Shown here: positions 7,578 through 16,040 of the stretch, piece after piece
Layout of the letters: each line of letters starts with the position of its first letter
How positions within the stretch are numbered: position 1 is the first letter of the stretch
Assembly (NCBI RefSeq): GCF_013389455.1
Contig: NZ_CP058278.1
Coordinates: 3,596,001 to 3,660,000 of the forward strand
Direction of reading: 5' to 3'
DNA length: 64,000 bases
From: Flavobacterium inviolabile
Lineage (GTDB): Bacteria > Bacteroidota > Bacteroidia > Flavobacteriales > Flavobacteriaceae
Position numbers and translations under genes: made by a program
The notes under the pieces: model-generated
Told to the model about the DNA's origin: nothing
The model's database searches: none
Seen by the model: the letters and a program-made list of their open reading frames with translations, nothing else

Positions 7578-8921
7578 ATGCATTTAACCGAACTTAGTGC
7601 TATATCGCCAATAGATGGACGTTATAGAAACAAAACCGTTTCCTTATCTCATTATTTTTCTGAAGAAGCTTTAATCAAATACCGCGTATTGGTAGAAGTG
7701 GAATATTTTATTGCACTTTGTGAGTTGCCTTTACCGCAGCTGGCTAACGTGGATAAAAACCTGTTTGGCGACCTGCGTAAAATCTATGAGGATTTTTCTA
7801 CTGAAGAGGCACTTTGGATTAAAGAAACCGAAAAAACCACCAATCACGATGTAAAAGCTGTAGAATACTTTATAAAAGCAGCTTTTGACAAACTGGGATT
7901 GCAGCAATACAAAGAATTCATCCACTTCGGACTGACTTCACAGGATATCAACAACACCGCTATTCCTTTATCGACTAAAGAAGCATTCGAAAAGGTATAT
8001 GTACCGTCACTGATTAGTGTTGTTTCCCGATTAAAAGAATTAAGCATCGAGTGGAAAGACGTTCCAATGCTGGCACGTACACACGGGCAACCGGCTTCTC
8101 CAACCCGTTTGGGCAAAGAAATCGGTGTTTTTGTAGAGCGTCTGGAAGAGCAGATGCGTTTGTTGTTCAACGTTCCTTTTGCGGCTAAATTTGGAGGCGC
8201 AACCGGAAACTACAATGCACATGTTGTGGCTTACCCGGCTATCGACTGGCGAAAATTCGGGAATAATTTTGTAGAAGAAGCTCTGGGATTACACCATTCC
8301 TTCCCTACTACCCAGATTGAGCATTACGACCACTTTGCAGCATTTTTTGACGCTTTAAAACGTATCAATACGATCCTTATTGATCTGGACAGAGATATCT
8401 GGACTTATGTTTCAATGGATTATTTCAAACAAAAAATCAAAGCCGGAGAAATTGGTTCTTCTGCTATGCCACATAAAGTAAACCCGATTGATTTTGAAAA
8501 CTCGGAAGGAAATTTAGGAATTGCCAATGCTATTTTCGAGCACCTTTCTGCAAAGCTTCCGCTATCAAGATTACAGCGTGATTTAACCGACAGCACCGTT
8601 TTGAGAAATGTTGGTGTACCGATCGGGCATACCATCATCGGATTTGAAGCGACCTTAAAAGGATTGAACAAATTGCTTTTAAATGCAGATAAATTCGAAG
8701 AAGATTTAGAGAAAAACTGGGCTGTTGTTGCCGAAGCAATACAGACAATCTTAAGACGTGAAGCCTATCCGAATCCTTATGAAGCTTTAAAAGATTTAAC
8801 GCGAACCAATACCGTGATCAACAAAGAAGCGATTCATAATTTCATCGGTACGCTGAATGTTTCTGATACTATTAAAGCAGAGCTTTTAAAAATCACACCA
8901 AGCAATTACCTGGGAATTTAA
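7578..8921 (+). CDS. purB: Adenylosuccinate lyase
   Basis: A 447-residue enzyme of the fumarase/aspartase superfamily that releases fumarate from adenylosuccinate and from SAICAR, two steps of purine synthesis. The superfamily signature GSSAMPHKVNPIDFENSEGN (carrying the catalytic Ser loop) is intact, as are the ISPIDGRYR start, TNHDVKAVEYF, GLTSQDINNT and RTHGQPASPT segments. Length matches the E. coli-type PurB (about 456 residues). It stands alone between a promoter-like box and a long hairpin terminator, so it is probably monocistronic. Confidence 0.97.
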   Translation: MHLTELSAISPIDGRYRNKTVSLSHYFSEEALIKYRVLVEVEYFIALCELPLPQLANVDKNLFGDLRKIYEDFSTEEALWIKETEKTTNHDVKAVEYFIKAAFDKLGLQQYKEFIHFGLTSQDINNTAIPLSTKEAFEKVYVPSLISVVSRLKELSIEWKDVPMLARTHGQPASPTRLGKEIGVFVERLEEQMRLLFNVPFAAKFGGATGNYNAHVVAYPAIDWRKFGNNFVEEALGLHHSFPTTQIEHYDHFAAFFDALKRINTILIDLDRDIWTYVSMDYFKQKIKAGEIGSSAMPHKVNPIDFENSEGNLGIANAIFEHLSAKLPLSRLQRDLTDSTVLRNVGVPIGHTIIGFEATLKGLNKLLLNADKFEEDLEKNWAVVAEAIQTILRREAYPNPYEALKDLTRTNTVINKEAIHNFIGTLNVSDTIKAELLKITPSNYLGI

Positions 8922-8954
8922 TCCCGGATCCGGTAACTTTTAAAAAGTACTCCA

Positions 8955-8995
8955 AAATCCCGTCAGCGGAAAATTATTTTCTGCTGACGGGATTT
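8955..8995 (+). terminator. Long hairpin after purB
   Basis: Arms AAATCCCGTCAGC (8955-8967) and GCTGACGGGATTT (8983-8995) pair perfectly, and the inner bases continue the stem (G-U, then GAAAA with TTTTC) down to a 3-nt loop. The T-rich tail TTTCTGCTTTTATATT follows only loosely, so termination is likely but not textbook. Confidence 0.75.
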
Positions 8996-9110
8996 CTGCT
9001 TTTATATTATAAATTTATCTTAAAATGACAGTATATTAACTCTGGTTACTTTCATAAATACGCATTATTTTATAACTTACACAAATCGTAAAATCCCTAT
9101 AAAAAAGCCT

Positions 9111-11351
9111 ATGCTAACAGCCGAAACAGTAACTAATGCCTCACACCATTTATATCCTTTAATCAGTGATTTGGGATTAATCTTAATGACAGCCGGAGTA
9201 TCGGTTTTATTATTTAAAAAGATCAAACAGCCCCTTGTTTTAGGATATTTAGTTGCAGGTTTTTTAGCCGGAAATAACTTTGACTTCTTCCCTTCCATAA
9301 CCGACATCAAAAGCGTTGAAGTCTGGGCAGAAATCGGGGTAATCTTCCTGCTGTTCAGTCTTGGTCTTGAATTTAGCTTTAAAAAACTGATGAAAGTGGG
9401 CGGCACCGCCTCGATAACCGCCATAGTCCAGATCATCTCGATGATTTTTGTGGGTTACCTGTCCGGACAATGGATGGGCTGGTCCCAAATGGACAGTATC
9501 TTTTTGGGAGCTATATTATCCATGTCATCCACCACCATTATCCTCAGGGCTTTTGACGAACTGAATGTCAAAGGAAAAAAATATGCCGGAATTGTATTTG
9601 GTGCTTTAATTGTAGAAGATATCGTTGCCATCTTGCTGATGGTTCTATTATCGACCATTGCGGTAAGCCAGCAATTTTCCGGAGGAGAATTGTTTGAGTC
9701 CGTTTTAAAGCTCTTATTCTTCTTAATCTTATGGTTTGTAGGCGGAATCTTCTTCATTCCTACTTTATTAAAAAAAGCAAAGAATTTACTAAACGAAGAA
9801 ACCCTGTTAATCATCTCGTTAGCCTTGTGTTTAATGATGGTTATTTTAGCAACAAATGCCGGATTTTCTCCTGCCTTGGGCGCTTTTATCATGGGTTCCA
9901 TCATTGCCGAAACCACTCAGGCCGAAAGAATCGAACACCTGATCAAACCGGTAAAAGACCTGTTTGGTGCCGTGTTCTTCGTATCGGTAGGAATGTTAAT
10001 CAATCCGGACACACTTGTGGAATATGCCTTACCGGTATTCCTGATAACCTTAATTACAATCTTTGGAAAAACCATCAGTACCGCTGCCGGAGCCTTAATT
10101 TCCGGGCAACCGTTGAAACAATCGGTACAGGCCGGTATGAGCTTGGCGCAAATCGGGGAGTTCTCCTTTATTATCGCTACTTTGGGTATGACCTTAAAAG
10201 TAACCAGCGATTTCCTTTATCCTATAGTGGTAGCGGTTTCTGCCGTAACCACATTTACCACCCCGTTTATGATTAAAATGTCGCTTCCCGTTTATGAAAA
10301 ACTGGAAAAGATACTGCCTCAAAAGTGGGTTACAGCCATTGATACGTACAGTACAAACTCCCAGTCGATTAAAGCGACCAGCAACTGGCAGATTGTATTA
10401 AAAGCAAAACTGACACAGATTGTTATCAACTCGGTAATTATCATCGCGATTATACTCTTATCGGACAGGTATATTTCGCCGCTGGTAGCCGATTCCAAAT
10501 TTGGTAATGCCGTTGCCGCGCTGATTACCTTAGTGATCATAGCCCCTTTCCTATGGGCGCTTTCACTGAGAAGAGTTGCCGAAAAAGCAATGGATGAACT
10601 GCGTAAAGAACGCAAATACCGGGGTCCGCTAATCATGCTGATCTTAACCCGTATGGGACTTGCCTTGTTTTTTATCGGGTTTTTACTAAACAACTTCTTC
10701 TCACCCATAGTAGCCTTTTTAGCCTTAATTATCGCAACGGCATCGTATTTTATTTTCCCTAAAAAGCTGCACGCCCAATATGAAAAAATAGAAAATCACT
10801 TCCTTAAGAATTTCAACGACCGGGAAATTGCCAGAGCGCAGAAAACAAGAGACGATTTAACTCCCTGGGATGGTCACATGGCAAATTTTGAAATTGCCAA
10901 AGAATCCAACCTTGCCGGTAAGAAATTACAGGACTTGAAAGTACGTGAAAAATTAGGCGTTAATATCGCCTTTATTAAGCGTGGGGAAATCATGATCAAT
11001 ATACCAACCCGGACGGAACGTTTATTCCCCGGAGATGAGATCTGTGTGATCGGAACAGACGATCAGGTGCAGAACTTTAAAGCCTATCTGGACCAGAACG
11101 AAATTGAAGTACCGGAAACGGTAGCCGATGCCCAGATTGTTTTACAGCAATATGAACTTAATAACGAAGATTTTATCGGGAAAAGCATCCGCGAATCGCA
11201 ATTGCGGGAAAAAACCGGTGGTCTGGTTGTGGGTATCGAACGCAACGGCGAACGTATCTTAAATCCGGAATCGCATTTAGTGCTGGAAAAGAATGATATT
11301 TTATGGTTAGTGGGCGATAAAAAACTATTATCCTCTTTCTTTAAAAACTAA
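9111..11351 (+). CDS. Kef-type monovalent cation:proton antiporter (CPA2 family) with RCK_C domains
   Basis: A 746-residue inner-membrane antiporter. The first about 400 residues form the Na+/H+ exchanger core with a dozen hydrophobic segments and family features such as FLLFSLGLEFSFKKL and LSMSSTTIILRAF, plus the exchanger segment with GAFIMGSIIAET. A second hydrophobic cluster covers about 440-560. The C-terminal end holds two tandem RCK_C (TrkA-C) domains (about 595-665 and 675-746; PGDEICVIGTDD marks the first), but no NAD-binding TrkA-N domain between them and the membrane part, unlike E. coli KefB/KefC. It should exchange K+ or Na+ for protons, with the RCK_C domains sensing a nucleotide or other ligand. 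Single gene between two terminators; no clear promoter seen. Confidence 0.9.
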   Translation: MLTAETVTNASHHLYPLISDLGLILMTAGVSVLLFKKIKQPLVLGYLVAGFLAGNNFDFFPSITDIKSVEVWAEIGVIFLLFSLGLEFSFKKLMKVGGTASITAIVQIISMIFVGYLSGQWMGWSQMDSIFLGAILSMSSTTIILRAFDELNVKGKKYAGIVFGALIVEDIVAILLMVLLSTIAVSQQFSGGELFESVLKLLFFLILWFVGGIFFIPTLLKKAKNLLNEETLLIISLALCLMMVILATNAGFSPALGAFIMGSIIAETTQAERIEHLIKPVKDLFGAVFFVSVGMLINPDTLVEYALPVFLITLITIFGKTISTAAGALISGQPLKQSVQAGMSLAQIGEFSFIIATLGMTLKVTSDFLYPIVVAVSAVTTFTTPFMIKMSLPVYEKLEKILPQKWVTAIDTYSTNSQSIKATSNWQIVLKAKLTQIVINSVIIIAIILLSDRYISPLVADSKFGNAVAALITLVIIAPFLWALSLRRVAEKAMDELRKERKYRGPLIMLILTRMGLALFFIGFLLNNFFSPIVAFLALIIATASYFIFPKKLHAQYEKIENHFLKNFNDREIARAQKTRDDLTPWDGHMANFEIAKESNLAGKKLQDLKVREKLGVNIAFIKRGEIMINIPTRTERLFPGDEICVIGTDDQVQNFKAYLDQNEIEVPETVADAQIVLQQYELNNEDFIGKSIRESQLREKTGGLVVGIERNGERILNPESHLVLEKNDILWLVGDKKLLSSFFKN

Positions 11352-11352
11352 T

Positions 11353-11398
11353 ACATAAAAAAAGACCGTTTCAAAATTGAAACGGTCTTTTTTTATGT
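11353..11398. terminator. Perfect 22-bp palindromic bidirectional terminator
   Basis: The arms 11353-11374 and 11377-11398 are exact reverse complements around a 2-nt centre. A core ACCGTTTC/GAAACGGT is flanked by A7/T7, giving a T run on both strands. It separates the convergent antiporter and guaB genes. Confidence 0.9.
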
Positions 11399-11408
11399 CC
11401 TGTAAATA

Positions 11409-12881
11409 TTATCTGGAATAGTTAGGAGCTTCTTTTGTAATGGTTACATTATGCGGATGGCTTTCCCCGATTCCGCTGGCTGTAATTCTCACAAATCTTC
11501 CGGTTTCCTGCAGCGTTGCAATATCTTTAGCACCACAGTATCCCATACCGGCACGAAGTCCGCCTACAAACTGAAGCATGCTTTCGTTCAACTCTCCTTT
11601 GTATGGTACACGTCCAACGATTCCTTCCGGCACTAATTTCTTAACATCGTCTTCCACATCCTGGAAGTAACGGTCTTTAGAACCTTCTTTCATCGCTTCA
11701 ACCGATCCCATTCCTCTATATGACTTGAATTTTCTTCCTTCAAAAATAATGGTTTCACCCGGTGATTCTTTTGTTCCTGCTAAAAGCGATCCCAGCATTA
11801 CACAGTCGGCACCGGCAGCAATTGCTTTCGGAATATCACCTGTATAACGGATACCGCCATCGGCAATAACCGGAACACCGGTTCCTTTTAAAGCAGCAGC
11901 TACTTCTAAAACCGCCGAAAACTGAGGGAATCCAACACCTGCAACCACACGGGTAGTACAGATAGAACCCGGTCCGATACCTACTTTTACAGCATCGGCA
12001 CCATTTTGGGCTAAATATAAAGCCGCTTCCGGTGTTGCAATATTACCTACAACAACATCCAGTTCCGGGAATTTTTGTTTTACTAATTTTAAAACATCAA
12101 CCACTCCTTTTGTATGTCCGTGTGCTGTATCGATAATCACCGCATCCACACCGGCATTAACCAAAGCCGTAGCTCTGTCTACCGCATCTGCCGTAACGCC
12201 TAAAGCAGCCGCAACTCTTAATCGCCCGAACTTGTCTTTATTTGCATTAGGTTTTTGCGTTAATTTTGTAATATCTCTGAAAGTAATTAAACCGACTAAT
12301 TTATTGTCTTTGTTAACTACCGGTAGTTTTTCGATTTTATTGGCCTGTAAAATTTCTTCTGCAGTTGCTAACGTTGTTCCTTCGCCAGCCGTTACCAGAT
12401 TCTGAGAAGTCATTACCTCAATAATGGAACGGGCATTGTCTTTTTCAAAACGCAAATCACGATTGGTAACAATTCCTTTTAAAATCTGATTGTCATCTAC
12501 AACCGGAATTCCGCCGATACTGAATTCACGCATTGCCAGTTTAGCATCACCTACAGTCGCATTAAGCGGTAAAGTAACCGGATCGATAATCATTCCTGAT
12601 TCGGCACGTTTTACTTTACGAACTTCACCAGCCTGCTGCTCAATGGTCATATTTTTATGCAAAACACCAATACCGCCTTCCTGTGCCATAGCAATAGCCA
12701 TTGCACTTTCGGTAACCGTATCCATCGCTGCGGAAACAACAGGAACGTTTAAAGTGATGTTTTTTGAAAATCTCGTTTTGATACTTACTTCTCTGGGAAG
12801 TATTTCTGAATAATTTGGAACTAGTAGAACATCATCGTAGGTTAGACCTTCCCCGATAATTTTAGCTGTGTGTGCTTTCAT
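11409..12881 (-). CDS. guaB: Inosine-5'-monophosphate dehydrogenase
   Basis: A 490-residue enzyme that oxidises IMP to XMP with NAD+, the committed step to GMP. The active-site loop [15 protein letters not shown] with its catalytic cysteine is intact, as are [18 protein letters not shown] and the flap segment. Two CBS domains (about 95-210) are inserted in the barrel. The start at 12881 ([12 protein letters not shown]) was chosen over two in-frame ATGs upstream (12920 and 12905) because a TATATTTG promoter box lies inside that longer frame and because the shorter form matches the usual IMPDH length. Nothing odd in the sequence. Confidence 0.95.
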   Translation of the reverse strand: MKAHTAKIIGEGLTYDDVLLVPNYSEILPREVSIKTRFSKNITLNVPVVSAAMDTVTESAMAIAMAQEGGIGVLHKNMTIEQQAGEVRKVKRAESGMIIDPVTLPLNATVGDAKLAMREFSIGGIPVVDDNQILKGIVTNRDLRFEKDNARSIIEVMTSQNLVTAGEGTTLATAEEILQANKIEKLPVVNKDNKLVGLITFRDITKLTQKPNANKDKFGRLRVAAALGVTADAVDRATALVNAGVDAVIIDTAHGHTKGVVDVLKLVKQKFPELDVVVGNIATPEAALYLAQNGADAVKVGIGPGSICTTRVVAGVGFPQFSAVLEVAAALKGTGVPVIADGGIRYTGDIPKAIAAGADCVMLGSLLAGTKESPGETIIFEGRKFKSYRGMGSVEAMKEGSKDRYFQDVEDDVKKLVPEGIVGRVPYKGELNESMLQFVGGLRAGMGYCGAKDIATLQETGRFVRITASGIGESHPHNVTITKEAPNYSR

Positions 12882-12906
12882 TTGCAATTTGTAGTTGAAT
12901 TGCATG

Positions 12907-12914
12907 CAAATATA
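12907..12914 (-). promoter_or_regulatory. Promoter -7 element of guaB
   Basis: Read on the minus strand this is TATATTTG, a full TAnnTTTG match, 25 nt before the chosen guaB start. A TTTTATC stands at the expected upstream position instead of TTTG. Its location decides the start codon of guaB. Confidence 0.65.
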
Positions 12915-13003
12915 ACACATTTATCCTTTTTGATAAAATGGTTTTAACGAAATATTAAAAAAACAAGCTGTTTTTCTAAAAAAAATGTATACGCTTAAAA
13001 GAA

Positions 13004-13867
13004 TTAATGATAAACGGTGAAAATTTTCAAAGCTTCATTATAAGCACTCTCAAAACTCATCGGACTTAATCCTGTATCTGCTTTTTGAGAAGTGAAATAG
13101 GAAAGCATCTTTTCTGTAGGCATGTTTCCGGTTAAATCGTCTTTTGCCATCGGGCAGCCGCCGAATCCCTGGATGGCACCATCAAATCTTCTGCAGCCGG
13201 CTTTGTAAGCCGCATCTACTTTTTCAAACCATTTATCGGGAGTGGTATGCAGGTGCGCACCAAATTCGATATGCGGGTATTTTGGGATCAGGTTGGAAAA
13301 CAAATAAGAAATCACATCCGGTGTGGAAGAACCTACCGTATCCGAAAGCGAAAGGATTTTCACGCCCATATCCGATAATTTCTCCGTCCACTCGCCAACG
13401 ATTTCCACATTCCACGGATCACCGTAAGGATTGCCGAATCCCATTGATAAATAGGCCACTACTTCCTTATTGGTAGCTTTGGCAATATCCAGGATCTCCT
13501 GCAGGGTCACTAACGATTCTGCTATGGTTTTATGGGTATTCCGCATCTGGAAGTTTTCCGATATGGAAAAAGGGAATCCCAGATATTTGATTTCCGGAAA
13601 TTGGGAGGCATTTACCGCTCCCTGTGTATTTGCTATTATGGCCAGTAATTTACTTTTTGTCTGCGACAAGTCCAGTTTCGCTAAAACTTCGGCAGTATCC
13701 TGCATTTGCGGAATTGCCTTAGCCGAAACAAAACTTCCAAAATCGATGGTGTCAAAACCCACACGCAACAGGGATTGTATGTACTGTACCTTCTTTTCTG
13801 TAGGAATAAACTCTTTAATGCCCTGCATGGCATCTCGCGGACATTCTATGATTTTAACGTGTTCCAT
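13004..13867 (-). CDS. mvaB: Hydroxymethylglutaryl-CoA lyase
   Basis: A 287-residue TIM-barrel lyase that splits HMG-CoA into acetyl-CoA and acetoacetate, the last step of leucine breakdown. Visible features are the catalytic Arg-Asp in ECPRDAMQ near the N-terminus, DTIDFGSFVSAKAIPQMQD, the metal-binding HLHTT and the signature GAIQGFGGCPMAKDDLTGN with the catalytic cysteine. The N-terminal motif has Cys and Ala where many HMG-CoA lyases have Gly (GPRDG), but Arg and Asp are kept. The length is typical. A consensus promoter ends only 7 nt before the ATG, so this start is well supported. Confidence 0.9.
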   Translation of the reverse strand: MEHVKIIECPRDAMQGIKEFIPTEKKVQYIQSLLRVGFDTIDFGSFVSAKAIPQMQDTAEVLAKLDLSQTKSKLLAIIANTQGAVNASQFPEIKYLGFPFSISENFQMRNTHKTIAESLVTLQEILDIAKATNKEVVAYLSMGFGNPYGDPWNVEIVGEWTEKLSDMGVKILSLSDTVGSSTPDVISYLFSNLIPKYPHIEFGAHLHTTPDKWFEKVDAAYKAGCRRFDGAIQGFGGCPMAKDDLTGNMPTEKMLSYFTSQKADTGLSPMSFESAYNEALKIFTVYH

Positions 13868-13874
13868 AATGTTT

Positions 13875-13905
13875 CAAAGATAGTGGAAAGTTGACAATTT
13901 TCAAA
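13875..13905 (-). promoter_or_regulatory. Consensus Bacteroidota promoter of mvaB
   Basis: On the minus strand TTTG (13905-13902), exactly 19 nt, then TATCTTTG (13882-13875): a perfect match to TTTG-N19-TAnnTTTG. The mvaB ATG begins 7 nt after the box, so the transcript should start at or within a few bases of the start codon. The rest of the gap to pyrD (to 14069) holds no gene that I can support. Confidence 0.8.
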
Positions 13906-14069
13906 TAAGACCATGCTTCCGGAATGGTTTGCGGCTGCTTTTGTTAAGCATCCGCATCCAAAACAATCACGTTCAGCCGGTTAGCCGCTTTGAATTTTTA
14001 CAGCACCACAAAGTTTAACATATCAAGGTTTGCCCTTAATCGTTAACCCTTAAATATTTCAATCCAGGA

Positions 14070-15089
14070 TTATTGCTGATTTAGTATTTTTTTGTTTATC
14101 GCCTTTATCAGCGCCGGGCCTTCATAGATAAATCCGGTATACAATTGCACCAGACTGGCTCCTGCATTCAGTTTTTCCAGGGCATCTTCGGCAGAATGGA
14201 TTCCTCCTACTCCGATAATCGGGAAGGCTTTTCCGCTTTTTTCCGAAAGAAAACGAATCACTTCGGTCGCTCGTTGCGTTAACGGCTTACCGGAAAGTCC
14301 GCCGGTTTCGGTTTTGTTTTCAGAAACCAGGCCGTCACGCGATATGGTCGTATTGGTCGCGATAACGCCGGCAATCTGTGTTACCTTAACAATATCAATA
14401 ATATCCAGTAACTGATCGTTTGTTAAATCCGGTGCTATTTTCAGCAAAACAGGCTTCGGTTTTGCTTTCGTCAGGTTTTTGTTCTGCAGTGTCTGCAACA
14501 AATTGGTCAGCGGTTCTTTATCCTGCAGCGCTCTCAGATTGGGTGTATTGGGAGAACTCACATTAACCACAAAGTAATCAACATAATCGAATAAGGCATC
14601 AAAGCAGATTTCATAATCGCTTGTCGCTTCTTCATTAGGCGTGATCTTATTTTTTCCGATATTCCCGCCTATCAGTACCCCATTGTTTTTTTTCAGTCTT
14701 TCAACCGCTTCCAGAACACCGCCATTATTAAATCCCATTCTGTTAATCAGCGCACTGTCGCCCTGCAAACGGAACAATCGTTTTTTCGGATTTCCGTCCT
14801 GTGCTTTAGGTGTTAACGTACCGATTTCGATAAAGCCGAATCCTAAACCGGAAAGTTCTTTATACAACCGGGCATCTTTATCAAATCCTGCTGCCAGCCC
14901 TACCGGGTTTTTGAATTTTAAGCCGAATACTTCCCGTTCAAGCCGCGGGTCATTTATCCCGTAAAGGGATTTCATTATGGACGGAAAGCCAGGGATTTTA
15001 TTAGCAAAACGTATTGCCGAAAAGGTAAAATGATGGATCTTTTCCGGATCGAAACAGAAAAGAACAGGTCTGATAATTGATTTGTACAT
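14070..15089 (-). CDS. pyrD: Dihydroorotate dehydrogenase (quinone), class 2
   Basis: A 339-residue membrane-associated flavoenzyme that oxidises dihydroorotate to orotate in pyrimidine synthesis with quinone as acceptor. Class 2 marks are the N-terminal helical extension ([14 protein letters not shown]), [39 protein letters not shown] and the FMN-site [10 protein letters not shown]. The start at 15089 (MYKSIIRP) was preferred to an in-frame ATG at 15134 because a TATTTTTG promoter box lies between them and the shorter form matches the family. Divergent from dapD. Confidence 0.95.
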   Translation of the reverse strand: MYKSIIRPVLFCFDPEKIHHFTFSAIRFANKIPGFPSIMKSLYGINDPRLEREVFGLKFKNPVGLAAGFDKDARLYKELSGLGFGFIEIGTLTPKAQDGNPKKRLFRLQGDSALINRMGFNNGGVLEAVERLKKNNGVLIGGNIGKNKITPNEEATSDYEICFDALFDYVDYFVVNVSSPNTPNLRALQDKEPLTNLLQTLQNKNLTKAKPKPVLLKIAPDLTNDQLLDIIDIVKVTQIAGVIATNTTISRDGLVSENKTETGGLSGKPLTQRATEVIRFLSEKSGKAFPIIGVGGIHSAEDALEKLNAGASLVQLYTGFIYEGPALIKAINKKILNQQ

Positions 15090-15107
15090 AAGTGTTGTGT
15101 TGTTGTG

Positions 15108-15115
15108 CAAAAATA
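15108..15115 (-). promoter_or_regulatory. Promoter -7 element of pyrD
   Basis: TATTTTTG on the minus strand, 18 nt before the chosen ATG, with CTTG as a likely upstream element 18-19 nt away (15137-15134). It supports the shorter pyrD start. Confidence 0.65.
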
Positions 15116-15196
15116 GAAAATATTTGCGATGCACAAGAAATTAAACGACGGCTTCAAAAACTATGGCTTTCTATTTTATTTTAAAAAGAATGGGAC

Positions 15197-15204
15197 TATA
15201 TTTG
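15197..15204 (+). promoter_or_regulatory. Promoter -7 element of dapD and possibly the glycosyltransferase genes
   Basis: TATATTTG is a full match to TAnnTTTG and ends 16 nt before the dapD ATG. TTTT occupies the upstream position. As no terminator separates dapD from the next gene, this promoter may also drive the glycosyltransferase cluster. Confidence 0.6.
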
Positions 15205-15220
15205 CTAAAAATCGAATTTT

Positions 15221-16036
15221 ATGAATGCCTTACAGTCTATAATTGAGCAAGCATGGGAAAACCGTGCGTTATTACAGGAAGAAAAAAACACCAACGCTAT
15301 CCGGGAAGTTATCGAATTACTGGATTCCGGAAAACTACGAGTTGCCGAGCCTGTAACGGACGGATGGCAGGTAAACGAGTGGGTAAAAAAAGCTGTAGTA
15401 ATGTACTTCCCGATCCAGAAAATGGAGACTTTGGAGGCAGGAATATTTGAATATCACGACAAAATGCCTTTAAAAAGAGGGTATGCCGAAAAAGGAATCC
15501 GTGTGGTTCCGAATGCCGTAGCCAGACACGGTGCCTATATTTCCAGTGGTGTTATTTTAATGCCGAGTTATGTTAATATCGGTGCTTATGTAGATGAAGG
15601 AACGATGGTAGATACCTGGGCAACCGTTGGAAGCTGTGCCCAAATCGGGAAACACGTCCACCTGAGCGGCGGTGTTGGTATTGGCGGTGTATTGGAACCG
15701 TTACAGGCAGCTCCGGTAATCATTGAAGACGGTGCTTTTATCGGCTCCAGATGTATTGTTGTAGAAGGCGTTCGCGTGGAAAAAGAAGCGGTATTAGGCG
15801 CTAACGTATGCCTGACAGCATCTACCAAAATTATCGATGTTACCGGTGAAACACCCGTAGAAATGAAAGGTGTGGTTCCGGCGCGTTCGGTTGTGATTCC
15901 GGGTAGTTATACTAAAAAATTTGCAGCCGGCGAATACCAGGTTCCCTGCGCTTTAATCATCGGAACAAGAAAACCTTCAACAGATTTAAAAACATCATTG
16001 AACAACGCCCTTAGAGAGTACGACGTTGCTATATAA
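15221..16036 (+). CDS. dapD: 2,3,4,5-tetrahydropyridine-2,6-dicarboxylate N-succinyltransferase
   Basis: A 271-residue left-handed beta-helix acyltransferase that succinylates tetrahydrodipicolinate, a step to meso-diaminopimelate and lysine, needed for peptidoglycan. The hexapeptide-repeat region is plain (VNIGAYVDEGTMVDTWATVG, GVGIGGVLEP, IEDGAFIGSRCIVVEGV, LGANVCLTAS), with the N-terminal helical domain and the C-terminal VVIPGSY segment. Length matches E. coli DapD (274). The next gene starts 4 nt after its stop with no terminator, so lysine/cell-wall synthesis and the polysaccharide genes share a transcription unit here. Confidence 0.96.
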   Translation: MNALQSIIEQAWENRALLQEEKNTNAIREVIELLDSGKLRVAEPVTDGWQVNEWVKKAVVMYFPIQKMETLEAGIFEYHDKMPLKRGYAEKGIRVVPNAVARHGAYISSGVILMPSYVNIGAYVDEGTMVDTWATVGSCAQIGKHVHLSGGVGIGGVLEPLQAAPVIIEDGAFIGSRCIVVEGVRVEKEAVLGANVCLTASTKIIDVTGETPVEMKGVVPARSVVIPGSYTKKFAAGEYQVPCALIIGTRKPSTDLKTSLNNALREYDVAI

Positions 16037-16040
16037 TGAA

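Noticed and set aside
12960..12985. A/T-rich inverted repeat (AAAACA/TGTTTT) downstream of the HMG-CoA lyase gene
   Set aside because: Only a 6-bp stem of mostly A-T pairs with a 3-nt loop; not distinguishable from background.
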